The position numbers were made by a program, and so were the translations under genes. Positions 7,713-17,752 of a stretch of DNA of 64,000 nucleotides are shown here, in pieces. The stretch is from DATFQE01 sp963733845 (GTDB lineage: Bacteria; Actinomycetota; Thermoleophilia; Gaiellales; Gaiellaceae). Position 1 is the first letter of the stretch; the number at the start of each line of letters is the position of its first letter. The stretch lies in the NCBI GenBank assembly GCA_963733845.1, contig CAVTEM010000004.1, positions 148,074-212,073 of the forward strand. The letters run 5' to 3'. Under the pieces are notes generated by a model that was not told the DNA's origin, made no database searches, and saw nothing but the letters and a program-made list of their open reading frames with translations.

Positions 7713-10700
7713 CTACCGGACCCAGAACTGCGCGAACAGCGGCCCCCACAGATGGTGGTGCTGGTAGTTGCCCACGCGCTTCGACACGAAGTCGCCGCCG
7801 TACGGGGTGTAGAGGAAGATCCACGGTGCCAGGTCGGTGAGGTCGCGATCGAGCGCGGCCCACGACTCGTTGGCGGCCGCCGGGTCCCGCTCCTGGAGCC
7901 GCAGCGCCCGGCGAATCCTCGCGTCGACAGCGCCGTTGCAGAAGCGCCCCCAGTTGTTCGGGGACGAGCACGACAGCAGGTTGATGAAGTTCGACGGAGC
8001 CGGAGCGTCGGCGAACCAGCCGGTGCCCACAGCCTGCCAGGACGCTTTCGGCGCCTCGATCGCGGCGAAGTACCTGTCGAAGTCTCCCGCGAAGAGGCGG
8101 AGACGAGCGCGGTACCCGAGCGAGTCGAGCAGCGACTCGAGGTAGCGCCCGGCCGCGCACGCCGAAGTCGCGATGCCACCAGAGCTCGACCTCCGCCCCT
8201 TTCGTTCCAGAGGCGCTGATCAACCTCTTCGCCTTCGCCAGGTCGGGAGCCGTCCAACCCGATGCATCGCTCACGTCGAGCGTATACGGGCAGTAGGGCT
8301 TGTACCCCGGGAAGTTCGGCGGGAGAACCTGGCACGTCGCCTTCGCCGAGCTCGGGCCGCCGCCGAGCCGGACGACCTTGTTCCGGTCGATCGCGTGGTT
8401 GACGGCCCGACGCACGCGGACGTCCCGGAACGGCCCCCGCTTCGTGTCGACGACGAGGTAGAAGGTTGCCGCGCGCGGCTGAACGTGCAGCTGTGGCCGG
8501 TCGGCGGGCGGTAGGGCGACTGGCTCCCCGAGGGCGGTCGACGCGTAGTCCGCCTTGCCCCGGGCAACGAGCCGCGCCCGCTGCGCCGCGTTCCGGATCA
8601 GCCGGAGAACGATCTCGTCGGGAAAGCCCGCCGGCTGGGCTGCGCTCGACCACTCGCGGAAGCGCGGGTTGCGAACGAGCCTCAGCGAGCCACCTCCGGA
8701 CACACTCGCGACGCGATACGGGCCGGTTGCCGGCAGGGGCTTCTGGACGGCCTCGCGCAGCGTCGTTCCTGCCGGAAGGACGTACGCAAACGGCAGCGCC
8801 AGCTTGAACAGGAACTCGGGGTCGGGCGTCGCTAGACGGAACGTCACCGTCCCTGCCCGGTCGTCCGTCACGATGCCGCGTGAGAGGTCGCAACGAGACG
8901 GGCGTGCGCTGCAGCGGTCCGCGCCGACGATTGCCCGGTATGTCTCGACAGCCACCGGCTGCCGCCGCGGCTTCAGCTTGAAGAGCCGCTCGAACGAGTA
9001 GCGAACGTCGCCCGGTCTCACGGAGCGCCCGTTCGAGTAGGTGACGCCGCGTCGCAACTGGAACGTGTACGCCAGTCTGTCGCCCGAGACCGAGGGAAGC
9101 GAGACGGCCAGGTCCGGCACGAGCTCGGTACCGGCCTGGCCGCCGACCCGCCTCCAGCCCACCAGGCCGTCGTTCGTCAGCGCGAGGATCGACCAGGTCT
9201 CAGGTGTATACGCGGTCGCGGTATCGACGATGGCGCGGTGCGAGATCCGACAGGAGAACTCGTAGCGTCCCGCCGACGTGCGACGCGCCGCTCGTGCGCA
9301 GCCCGACATAGACCTTGGTGTCTCGGGCCGCAAGCGTGCTCGGCCGACCGCCGAAGTCGATCTTCTTCGTCACGCGTCCGTCGCGCACGTCGATACGCGA
9401 GATGGTCCCGGCCAGCCCGTTCGCGACCCAGACCGCGTCCCGAGTGACGGCGAGGGCATCCGCGCTGGATCCGACGTCGACGGTCCCCCGGACGTCGCCC
9501 GTTCGCGGGTCGACGCGCGAGACCGTGCCCGAGAGGCTGTTCGCAACCCAGACGGATCCGGCCCCCACGGCGACTCCGACCGGGCCTTCGCCGACGGACG
9601 TCCGATCGATGACCTCACCGCTGGTCGGGCTGAGCTTGACGACGGCCCCCGCCAACTTGCTCGCAACCCAGACGGCGCCTTCGCCGAGCGCGACCGCGCC
9701 GGGGTCGGGGCCGGCGGCGAACGTGCGGAGAACCTTGCCGTCGGACGCGCGGAGCTTGCTGACCGTGTGATCGCTCGTGTTCGCAACCCACACGTGCCGT
9801 GCTCCCGCCGCGATTCCCGTCGGTCCGTTGCCCACGCGAATCGTCTGGACGACGGAGAGCGTCTCCGGGCTGATCTGAGACACGGTGCCGGTCAAGCTGT
9901 TGGTCACCCAGACCCAGCCGCCGCCGGTCGCGATCCCACCGGGAGCGCTCTCGACCGGGATCGTGTCGCGCACGGTGTTCGTCTCCGGATCGACTACGAC
10001 AACGGTGTTCGAGTCGGCGCTCGCGCTCCAGACGAAGCCGAGACCGGCGGCCATCGCCGACGGCGGCGCAGGTGCCTCCACGGCTTCGCGGACCGCGCCG
10101 GAGCCCGTATCGAGCGTGGCGACGGCGTTCCCGTCAAGGTCGAGGTGGCTCGGCTCTCCGCCCGCGTCGAGGACGAGCAGGACGCCCACGGCGCCGGCAA
10201 TCGCCAGGACGAGCGCGCCGACGACCACGAGCACCCTGGGATGACGCCTGCCTCGCGGACCGACATCGGCGAGCGGCAAGCCGTTCTGCCTCGCACTCGC
10301 AGGCGCGACCTGCAGGATGTCCAGGTACGCAGCCTCCGTCTCGGGGGAGGGGTACGCGCCGAGCTCGTCGGCGAGGAAGCGCCGGCAGCCTTCGTACACG
10401 CGGAGCGCCTCGGCCGGATCGCCGGACGCGGTGTGGGCCTGCATCAGCCGGCGGTAGCCGCTCTCGCGGAACGGCTCCAGCTCGGTCACCTCCTTCGCAT
10501 GCCGCACGGCCTCGGCGTGGTCGCCGGCCGCGAACGACGCGTCTCGCAGGCACTCGAGCGAGCGCACGAGGACTTCGCGGAGCTCGCGCCTCCGGTCCTC
10601 CACCCAGGCTCCGTCCTCCCCGGCCAGGAAGCTTCTCCGAGCGAGCGCGGCTGACACTGTCGCCTGTGAGCGCGCCTCAACGAGGTCGCCCGCGGTAAGT

Positions 10701-11071
10701 GCCGCTTCGGCTCGCTCGAGCGCCTCGGTCGCCGCCTCGACGTCGATCCAGCTGCCCTCGGGAAGCGTGAGCTTGTAACACCCGAACGCGCTCGTGAGGG
10801 CGGTCGAGCCGTCGATGCCGCACTCCTCGAGGAGTGCGCGCAGCTTCGTCATGAGCACCCGCAGCGCCTTCTCCCAGGTCGCAGGGAGCTCCTCGCCCCA
10901 GAGCAGCTCGGCCAGCTCGTCGCGCGAAACAGCACGCCCGTTCTGCGCCGCCAGATACGCGAACACGATCCGACCCTGCCGGCCGGGGAAGCGCCGCTCG
11001 TCGAGTCGAGCGCCGTTTGCCTCGACGGCGAGATGGTCCGTCAGGGAGATCCGAACGTTCAGGTGCCGCAA
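7713..11071 (-). CDS. BTAD regulator-YVTN propeller-solute-binding protein fusion (frameshifted)
   Basis: Giant protein of about 1,118 aa once two +1 frameshifts (about 9231-9236 and 8146-8155) are read through. Residues 1-95 are an OmpR/SARP-type winged helix. Residues 96-245 form the bacterial transcriptional activation (BTAD) TPR domain. A single transmembrane helix lies near 277-302, followed by at least six YVTN-type repeats with GxxxVWVAN signatures (about 305-605). The C-terminal half is an ABC-type solute-binding domain (family 5, oligopeptide type; YTPETWSILALTNDGLVG opening) ending LAPWIFLYTPYGGDFVS. The layout implies a one-component membrane regulator: cytoplasmic DNA binding with a ligand sensor outside. 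No permease or ATPase gene is nearby. The proposed start is TTG 11071, with the fragment AGAGAAGGG just before it. Frame is continuous apart from the two shifts, which are probably sequence errors. Confidence 0.8.
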
Positions 11072-11082
11072 CCCTTCTCTCG

Positions 11083-11109
11083 GGACCGCTAGCGGCTAGC
11101 TAGCGGTCC
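11083..11109. promoter_or_regulatory. inverted repeat at the BTAD gene promoter
   Basis: GGACCGCTAG and its exact reverse complement CTAGCGGTCC are separated by seven bases (CGGCTAG). The repeat begins 12 bases upstream of the BTAD regulator start and lies between it and the divergent DUF1059 gene. It is placed like an operator, possibly autoregulatory. Confidence 0.5.
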
Positions 11110-11141
11110 TCTAACCGCAGGCTCCCAGTATCGGACGGAAC

Positions 11142-11342
11142 ATGTTCGCTGGCAAGGCTCTCCGCTGCGATTGCGGCTACGAGGTTCGGGAGGCCGACGA
11201 GGCCTCCCTCGTGGACTCGGTCCGGCGGCACGCCCTGGAGGCGCACGAGATCGAGTTCACCGTCGAGCTCGCGCTCGACGTGATCCGGCGTGCGGGCGTC
11301 GTGCCAAACGGCGAACACATGGGGAATCGAGAGGAGGAATAG
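11142..11342 (+). CDS. DUF1059 family small protein
   Basis: Product of 66 aa of the DUF1059 type. The N-terminal CDCGYEVREADEASLVDSV carries the Cys-x-Cys-Gly-Tyr motif, and a His-rich helix follows (RRHALEAHE). The pattern suggests a small metal-binding fold, but the role of the family is not known. ATG 11142 is preceded by a weak GGACGGA ribosome-binding site. The next gene begins immediately after its stop (11343), so the two are co-transcribed. Confidence 0.75.
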   Translation: MFAGKALRCDCGYEVREADEASLVDSVRRHALEAHEIEFTVELALDVIRRAGVVPNGEHMGNREEE

Positions 11343-11852
11343 ATGTCGAACAAGTCATCGTTCGCCAGGAGACGGAAGATCGTTGCTTCCGGAATCGTTC
11401 TCGGCTTCGTCGCCATCGTGGGCACCGCTCTCGCCACGCCGGGCATCGGGATCATCTCGGCGCCGGTCCATGCGCGGGGGACAATGAGCGAGAAACAGGT
11501 CATCAACAGCAAGTCCGGTGTGCACTTGAAGACGAAGGGTTCCGTCGACGTCGCAACGCAGCAGATCAGGATGGCCGGTGGAGGATCGACCGGCTGGCAC
11601 AGCCATCCGGGGCCCGTGCTCGTGACCATCAAGTCGGGGGCGTTGCGGCTGATCTACGCCGACGACGAGTCGTGCGAGGGCACGTTGTACGAGGCCGGCG
11701 ACAGCTTCATCGACCGCGGCGACGCGGTCATCCACATCGCCCGGAACGAGTCGTTGGTCAACGAGGTCGAGTTCTGGGCGACGTATCTCATCCCCGGAGA
11801 CCCGGGAACCGGTTTCCGGATCGACGCAACGCCTGCGCCGAGCGACTGCTAA
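11343..11852 (+). CDS. secreted or membrane-anchored cupin-domain protein
   Basis: Product of 169 aa with an N-terminal hydrophobic signal or anchor (about residues 12-32) and a single cupin barrel. Cupin motif 1 is GWHSHPGPVLVTIKSG, providing His ligands for a metal. Motif 2 is degenerate (GDAVIHIARNES). The ATG follows GAGGAGGAATAG, a strong ribosome-binding site that overlaps the end of the DUF1059 gene. Extracellular cupins of this size may be sensors or simple dioxygenase- or isomerase-like proteins; no substrate is evident. A GC-rich hairpin follows the gene. Confidence 0.8.
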   Translation: MSNKSSFARRRKIVASGIVLGFVAIVGTALATPGIGIISAPVHARGTMSEKQVINSKSGVHLKTKGSVDVATQQIRMAGGGSTGWHSHPGPVLVTIKSGALRLIYADDESCEGTLYEAGDSFIDRGDAVIHIARNESLVNEVEFWATYLIPGDPGTGFRIDATPAPSDC

Positions 11853-11877
11853 GCCAGAGTCCGACTACGCCGACAGC

Positions 11878-11918
11878 CAGGGCCGCCGGCTGCCGCTCAA
11901 CGCGCGGCGGCGGCCCTG
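11878..11918 (+). terminator. GC-rich hairpin after the cupin gene
   Basis: CAGGGCCGCCG and CGGCGGCCCTG form a perfect 11-bp stem with a 19-base loop, 26 bases after the cupin stop codon. There is no U tract, so it would be a terminator of the GC-hairpin type common in Actinobacteria. Confidence 0.5.
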
Positions 11919-11968
11919 ACGCGGTCGCGACGGAACAAATCCACCCGCGGGTCCGTCATGAGGTGTGA

Positions 11969-12418
11969 ATGCGCCGCGTCTGCATCATCGCGATTCTGTT
12001 CGGAGCGCTCATCTGGGGGTCTGCGGGGGCATCCGTGACCGCCGCGCCGACGAGCGCTGGGAGCAAGAACGCGGTCGACCGCGCGACCGCGTTCCTGAGC
12101 GGCAAGCGGTTCACGCACCTCACCGACACGGGCACCATCGGGGTGCCCTCCTCCTACGACGAGCGGCTCCATCTCTGCGCCGGCGGTCGCTTCGTCTACG
12201 ACGAGGGCTCGAACCTCCCCGAAGTCGGGACCCGCGTGAACCGGACGGTCGGACGCTGGCGTGTGCTGACGGCGAGCTTCAGCGGAGAGAGAGCTGTCGC
12301 CCGCGTGCGCGGGGTCGCACGCAACCGGGCACTCGTCGTCACCATCGCCAGCGACGGCCGCCGCACGGTCGTGGGCGGCCGCGCGGTGAGCGTGGGCCGC
12401 AGCGACCTCTGCCGCTAG
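11969..12418 (+). CDS. secreted protein of unknown function
   Basis: Product of 149 aa with a signal peptide (about residues 1-25). The mature part begins with a helix (NAVDRATAFLSGKRFTH) and has two Cys, one at LHLCAGGRF and one at the extreme C-terminus (SDLCR), that could form a disulfide. The middle resembles small beta-barrel domains in which RFVYDEG and GRWRVL strands recur, such as secreted inhibitor-like folds, but I do not recognise the family. ATG 11969 follows a weak GAGGTGTGA. Its stop and that of the convergent cyclase-STAND gene share CTAG. Confidence 0.65.
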   Translation: MRRVCIIAILFGALIWGSAGASVTAAPTSAGSKNAVDRATAFLSGKRFTHLTDTGTIGVPSSYDERLHLCAGGRFVYDEGSNLPEVGTRVNRTVGRWRVLTASFSGERAVARVRGVARNRALVVTIASDGRRTVVGGRAVSVGRSDLCR

Positions 12419-14925
12419 GACGAGCCGGGCAGGCTTGCGAGCCCGCGCTCGCGTCCGGCCGCGTACTCCTCGTCGCCGATCGCGGCGCGGACGGCGGCCA
12501 GCGTCTCGTCGTGGACCTTGCGCTCGAGCGGCTCCAGCGACACGCCCGTCTCGCGGCGCACGCGCTCCGCGCCGCCGAGCGCCTCGGCCGCCTCGGCGAA
12601 GCGTCCCTCGCCGACGAGCACCGCGGCGAGGCCCTCGAGCGCGTAGTTCACGCCCTCCACCCAGCCGACGCGCTCGGACAGCCCCCGGCTCGACTCGAAG
12701 AGCTCTCGCGCGCGAGCCAGGTCGCCGCGGCGAAGCGCGACGAAGCCGAGATTCTGGAGCGGGATCGCCGTCTCCTCGTTGGCGCCGAGCTCGCGGAGGA
12801 TGTCGAGGCTCGCGCTCAGCATGTTGTTCGGCCTCGTCCAGCTCGTCGAGCGTCAGCGCGAGGTAGCCGAGGTTCGAGCTCGTCAGCCCTTCGCCCCAGC
12901 GGTCGCCGCGGCGGGCCGCCAGCTCCATGCTCTCGAGAAAGAGCGCCCGGGCCCGGTCCGGCTCATCGCCGGAGATGGCGAGCGCGGCGAGGTTGTTCAG
13001 CGAGGTCTGCACGCCTTCGAGGTCCTCGATCGCCCGGTAGAGCTCGAGCGCCTCGTCCGCGTAGCGCTGGGCGTCGTCGAAGCGGCCCTGCCGGTGGGCG
13101 AGGCTCATGGCGCCGCGGAGGGCCTTCGCGCGCAGCGCAGGCGGCTGCTCTCCCTCGGCGGCGAGCGCCTGCGCGAACCAGCGGCGGCCCTCGCCGAGGT
13201 AGCTGCGCACGTACCAGAAGTTGCGCAGTGCGCCGGCAAGGCGGAGCTCGAGCGCCGTCTCGCCGGCGTCGTGCGTCCAGGCGAGCGCGGCGCGCAGGTT
13301 GTCGTGGTCGGCCTCGACGCGCGCGATCCAGTCGGCCTGCTCCTCGCCGCGGAGCACCGTCATCTCGGCGGACTCGGCGAACTCGGCGAAGTGCTCGGCG
13401 TGGCGCCTGCGCATCGCCCTCGGCTTCCTGCGCGCTCCTCGAGCCGCTCGAGCGCGTAGGCGCGAATCGTCTCCAGCATGTGGAACCGGGTGCCCGAATG
13501 GCGGAGCAGGCTGTGCTCGGTCAGGGTCTCCAGCGCGAACACGTCCACGCCGCAGACGTCGTCGGCCGACGCGAGCGTGAACCCGCCCGAGAAGACGCCG
13601 AGCCGGGCGAGCGCCTCGCGCTCGGTGTTCTCGAGCAGCTCGTAGCTCCAGTCGATCGCGGCTCTCAGCGTCCGATGGCGCTCGGGGAGGTCGCGGCCCC
13701 CGCCCGCGAGCAGGCCCATCCGGTCGGAGAGCCGCTCGAGCAGCTGCTCGGGAGCGAGAACGCGCACCCGTGCGGCCGCGAGCTCGACGGCGAGCGGGAG
13801 GCCGTCGAGGGCGGCGCAGAGCTCGGCGATGGCGCCGTCGGCCGCGAACTCGGGCCGGATCGCCGAGGCCCGCTCGGTGAACAGCGCCACGGCGGCCTCG
13901 GCGCTCAGGCCCCCGAGCGCGAACTCGCGCTCGCCGCGGATGCGCAGCGGGATTCTGCTCGTGGCCAGCACCTTCAGGCGGGGCGCGGCTGCGAGCAGCC
14001 GTGCCACGAGCGGCGACGCGCCGAGCACCTGCTCGAGGTTGTCCAACACGAGCAGCGTGTCCCGGCGGACGAGGAAGCGCTCGAGCGCGGCCTCGAGCGA
14101 GCCGGCGCTCTCCTCGACGCCGACCGCGTGCGCGATCGCCGTCAGCACCAGGGCGGGCTCCGAGACCGCGGCCAGCTCGACGAACACGATCGCGTCCGGG
14201 AAGTCGAGCTCCGGCTGGGCGGCGACCTCGAGCGCGAGCCGGGTCTTGCCCGCGCCGCCGGGCCCGGTCACCGTCACGCAGCGCACGTCTTCGAGGGCGA
14301 GCAGCTCGCACAGCTCGGCCACCTCGCTCGCGCGGCCGACGATCGGCGTGGGAGGCGCGGGCAGCACGAGCCCGGAGCCCTCGAGCGAGCGAGGCGGCGG
14401 GAACTCTGCGGACGCGCCTTCGACCACGAGCTGGTAGAGGGGCTGCGGCTCGGGCAGGTCCTTCAGCCGGTGCTCGCCGAGTGCGCGCACCCGCGTGTGC
14501 GGGACCAGCGCCCTGGTCGCCTCGGAGAGCAGGATCTGGCCGCCGTGCGCGGCGTCGGCGATCCGGGCCGCACGGTGCACGTCGAGGCCCACGTAGCCCT
14601 CGCCGGAACGCCTGGCGACCCCGCTGTGGATGCCCATGCGAACCCGAAGCTCCACCCCTTCGGGCCAGTCGTGCTCGGTGATCGCCCGCTGGGCGGTGGC
14701 TGCGGCGGCGACGGCGCCGGCCGGCCGCTCGAAGACGACGAAGAAGCTGTCGCCCGACGTCCCGACCTCGCGGCCCGCCTCGCCGGCGAACGCGTCGCGG
14801 AGCAGCTTGCAATGATCGGCGAAGACGTCGTCGTAGGCTTCGCCGAGCCGGTCGAGAAGACGAGTGGACCCCTCGATGTCGGTGAAGAGGAAAGTGGCGC
14901 TCTCCGACCGCCCGGCCTCTGACAC
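12415..14925 (-). CDS. adenylate cyclase-STAND ATPase-TPR regulator (frameshifted)
   Basis: Protein of about 836 aa after correction of three +1 shifts (two at about 13415-13431, one near 12810-12813). A class III nucleotide cyclase domain opens with FLFTDIEGSTRLLDRLGEA and spans about residues 1-170. A STAND/NB-ARC-like ATPase follows, with Walker A GPGGAGKTRLA and Walker B LLVLDNLEQV, then a winged-helix segment and C-terminal TPR repeats (for example RARALFLESMELAARRGDR). Proteins of this plan are signal-integrating cyclases or transcriptional regulators; no LuxR-type DNA-binding domain is visible. The GTG at 14925 sits six bases from a perfect TACAAT -10 box, giving a leaderless message. 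It is divergent from the small gene at 14950. Confidence 0.85.
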
Positions 14926-14931
14926 ACGGCG

Positions 14932-14941
14932 ATTGTAGGCT
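14932..14941. promoter_or_regulatory. overlapping divergent -10 boxes
   Basis: The decamer ATTGTAGGCT contains a minus-strand -10 (TACAAT, complement of 14932-14937) and a plus-strand -10 (TAGGCT, 14936-14941) that share the central TA. The boxes lie six bases from the cyclase GTG and eight bases from the small plus-strand gene's GTG. Confidence 0.5.
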
Positions 14942-14949
14942 CGGCCGCG

Positions 14950-15069
14950 GTGACCGCCCGACGCCGGATCCCGCGCCGCCTGGAGCGCGCCCTGCTCGGA
15001 CCGCTGATGGCGCTCGCCGCCTTCGTGGCGGAGCGGCGCCTCTTGAAGCAGCTCAGGCGCCGCCGCTAG
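14950..15069 (+). CDS. very small basic membrane-type protein
   Basis: A 39-residue reading frame starting at GTG 14950: strongly basic ends (RRRIPRRLERA at the start, RRLLKQLRRRR at the end) around one short hydrophobic helix (LLGPLMALAAFVAE). The codons show the high third-position GC of real genes here, and a leaderless-type TAGGCT box lies eight bases upstream. The charge pattern suggests a membrane-surface helix. It stands alone between the divergent cyclase regulator and the convergent UbiB gene. No function can be assigned. Confidence 0.5.
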   Translation: MTARRRIPRRLERALLGPLMALAAFVAERRLLKQLRRRR

Positions 15070-15100
15070 CCAGGCGCGGCATTCCGCCAGGCGCCCCGGG

Positions 15101-16679
15101 CTAGCTGCGGCGGCGGAAGACGTCGACGAGGAGCATCCCCGTGAGGAAGACCCCGGCGCCTCCGAACGCGACCGGCACCCACGCGTCGACAGTGTCGGCG
15201 CTCGCTGTCACCGCGGACCCGAGGATCGCGGCCGCGCCCGTGAGCCCGAGCGAGAGGCGACGTGCCGCACCGCGGACGACCTCCTCCAGCTCCGTCCCGC
15301 GGAAGTGCACCTGGAGCTTCTGGCCCGGCCGCGCGCCGGTGACGCGCTCGAACGCCTCGACCAGCCGGATCGCGCGCACCCGGAGCTTCTGGCCCTCGTA
15401 GAACATGCGCTTGGGGTCGGCCGAGCTTCGCACGCGCGTGAGCAGGTCGCGCAGGACGAAGCCGCCGACCGCGGAGAACGGGTCGAGGGTGGGATCGAGC
15501 ACCATCGCGGCCGACTGCATCTGGGCGAGCGCCTTGCCCGTGAGCGCGAGCGAGGCCGGGAGCCGTACGCCGTGCCGGGTGGCCGTCTCCGTGATCGACT
15601 GCAGGATCGGCCCGAGCTCGAGCTCCTGCAGCGAGGCGTGCCTGTAGGTGCCGAGCAGGGCGCCCAGCTCCTCGCGTAGGCCGGCGAGGTCGAGGTCCGA
15701 GCGCAGGTGGTCACCGCCGAGCTGGAGCACGACCTCGGTGAGAAAGCCTGCGTCCTCCTGCCAGAACGCCATCAGGAGCAGCAGCACGAGGTCGCGAGTC
15801 TCGGGTGGGACCTCGCCGACCATCCCGAGGTCGAGGAACCAGACGCGGTCGTCCGCCCAGAGCAAGTTCCCGGGGTGGGGGTCGGCGTGGAAGAAGCCCT
15901 CGGTCAGGATCTGGCGGAAGTAGCTCTCGACGAGCTGGCGGGCGGCCTCGGAGCGCGCCTCGCCCGCGGGCGCCTGCGTGATGGGCACGCCCTCGATCCA
16001 CTCGAGCACGAGCAGCCGCCGAGACGTGTAGCGCTGGTGCACGCGCGGCACGCCGAGGCGCGGGAACGGCTCCAGCACCTCGCGCAGCCGCTCGACGTTG
16101 CCCGCCTCCTGGGTGAAGTCGAGCTCGCGGCGGAGCGAGTCGGAGAGGTGCTCGGTGACGGCGGGCAGGTCGACCACCTGGCGGAACACGGGCCGGTTCT
16201 GGGTCTTCTCCGCGAACAGCGAGAGCAGTCCGAGGTCGCGGAGGATCTCCTCGCGCGCGGTCGGGCGCTGGACCTTGATGGCCACGTCCTCGCCCGTCTC
16301 GAGCCGGGCCTTGTGCACCTGGCCGATCGTCCCGGCGGCGAGCGGCTTGGGCTCGACGCTCTCGAACACGTCCTCCCAGGGGACGCCGAGCTCCTCCTCC
16401 ATCACCGCGACGACCTCGGCCTCGCTCATCGGCGGCACCCGGTCCTGCAGCGACGCCAGCTCCTCGACGAACTCCGGCGGCAGCAGGTCGGGCCGCGTCG
16501 AGAGCATTTGGCCGAGCTTGGCGAAGGTCGGCCCGAGCTCCTCCAGCGCCTCGCGAAAGCCGCGGGCGCGGTCGCGGGTGGAGCCGCCTCGGCTGCTGCA
16601 GGCCGTGCCGCGCCATCACGCGGCCGATCTGCGCCGCACGCCCGAGCAGCGTGCCCTCGACCTCCGGCTCGACCGTCAC
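15101..16679 (-). CDS. ABC1/UbiB family kinase-like protein (frameshifted)
   Basis: Atypical kinase of the ABC1/AarF/UbiB family, about 525 aa once one +1 shift near 16584-16590 is corrected. Family marks are KLGQMLSTRPDLLP, AAGTIGQVHKA (the Ala-rich nucleotide loop), VAIKVQRP (lysine), and DPHPGNLLW with the catalytic Asp. Two C-terminal hydrophobic segments probably anchor it to the membrane. Homologues support ubiquinone or other isoprenoid-lipid metabolism; in actinobacteria the substrate is unknown. The GTG start at 16679 overlaps the TGA of the upstream UspA gene (GTGA), so the two are translationally coupled. Confidence 0.85.
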
Positions 16680-17092
16680 GGCTGGGTCGTGTTGACGATG
16701 ATCACGGTGCAGGGAGCGTTGTGCGAGACGCGGTTCGGCACGTTGCCGAGCAGGAACTCCTTGCGGCCCTGCATCCCGACGCTGCCGACGACGAGAACGT
16801 CGGCGTCCTCCTCCCGGGCGGCGGCGCAGATCCCCTCGGCGGGATCGTCGGCGCGGCGCACGAGCGGGCGCACGTTCTCGCCCAGGCCGGCCGCGTACGC
16901 GGCCAGGTCGCCCTCGAGCTCGGAGGGGACTCCGTCGATGGTCACGCGCAGCACGACGAGCTCGGCCCCGTAGCGCTCGGCCATCTCGGCGGCCCACTCG
17001 ACCGCCCTGTGGGCGGTCTCGGACCGGTCGGTCGCGACCAGCACACGCGTCACGCGCGCCTTCGGCTCCCGTCTCCGCAGTCTGGACAGCAT
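16676..17092 (-). CDS. universal stress protein (UspA family)
   Basis: Product of 138 aa with the Usp alpha/beta fold: an opening strand TRVLVATDRSETAHRAVEW, and the ATP-binding signature GSVGMQGRKEFLLGNVPNRV followed by HNAPCTVIIV. The G-2x-G-9x-G(S/T/N) pattern is present (G at VGS, GMQG, LLGN), suggesting an ATP-binding type. The ATG at 17092 follows a TACCAT -10 box by seven bases with no ribosome-binding site. Its TGA overlaps the UbiB start. Only 18 bases separate this start from the divergent amidase start. Confidence 0.9.
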   Translation of the reverse strand: MLSRLRRREPKARVTRVLVATDRSETAHRAVEWAAEMAERYGAELVVLRVTIDGVPSELEGDLAAYAAGLGENVRPLVRRADDPAEGICAAAREEDADVLVVGSVGMQGRKEFLLGNVPNRVSHNAPCTVIIVNTTQP

Positions 17093-17099
17093 CGGCAGG

Positions 17100-17105
17100 A
17101 TGGTA
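17100..17105 (-). promoter_or_regulatory. -10 box of the UspA gene
   Basis: The minus-strand TACCAT lies seven bases before ATG 17092. The box sits within the 18-base gap between the divergent uspA-like and amidase starts. Confidence 0.45.
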
Positions 17106-17110
17106 CGCCG

Positions 17111-17752
17111 ATGCTCGCCGAAGCTCTCGCCGCGACGCTGATCTGCCTCGATCCCGGTCACGCGACCGCCCCGTCCGTGGGCGCCCAGGTCGAGCCGATC
17201 GGGCCGGGCTCGCGCGTGACGAAGATCAAGGACGGGGGCGGCGCTGCCGGCGAGGCGGAGGTCGCGCTCGCGATCGCGCGGCGGACGCGCACCGAGCTTC
17301 AGCGCCGTGGCTACCGGGTGGTGATGACGCGCGACGGCGGCCTCTTCCGCGGTGGGAACATCGAGCGCGCGCGCTTCTGCAACCGCCGAGGGGCCGCGCT
17401 GATGCTCCGAATCCACGCCGACGGGTCGCGCGATCCGGGCAGCCGTGGGGTGGCGACGCTCTTCCCCGCGCGGCGGGCCGGGTGGACGAGCGACGTCTAC
17501 GGGGCGAGCCTGCGCGCTGCACGCCTGCTTCAGCGTTCCGTCGTCGCCGCCACCGGGGCCCGCGACCTCGGGCTCAGCCGGCGCTCAGATCTGACGGGCT
17601 TCAACTGGGCCGACGTTCCGGTGGTCCTGGTCGAGACGGGGTTCATGACGAACGCCGTCGAGCGGCGGCTACTGCGAACCGCGGCCTACCAGGCCCGCGT
17701 CGCGCGCGGGCTTGCGACCGGGGTGGCGATGTTCACTCCGGCTCGGACTTAG
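17111..17752 (+). CDS. N-acetylmuramoyl-L-alanine amidase (Amidase_3)
   Basis: Zinc-dependent cell-wall amidase of 213 aa. The CLDPGHA motif gives the first His, followed by GEAEVALAIARRTRTELQ with the zinc-ligand Glu. MLRIHADGSRDP supplies the third ligand and VLVETGFMTNAVERRLL the catalytic Glu. It cleaves the amide between muramic acid and the stem peptide. The N-terminus (MLAEALAATLICLDPGHA) leaves little room for a signal peptide, so export would need a non-classical route or a start error. ATG 17111 lies only 18 bases from the divergent UspA start. The 3' end overlaps the convergent small membrane-protein gene by 20 bases. Confidence 0.85.
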   Translation: MLAEALAATLICLDPGHATAPSVGAQVEPIGPGSRVTKIKDGGGAAGEAEVALAIARRTRTELQRRGYRVVMTRDGGLFRGGNIERARFCNRRGAALMLRIHADGSRDPGSRGVATLFPARRAGWTSDVYGASLRAARLLQRSVVAATGARDLGLSRRSDLTGFNWADVPVVLVETGFMTNAVERRLLRTAAYQARVARGLATGVAMFTPART

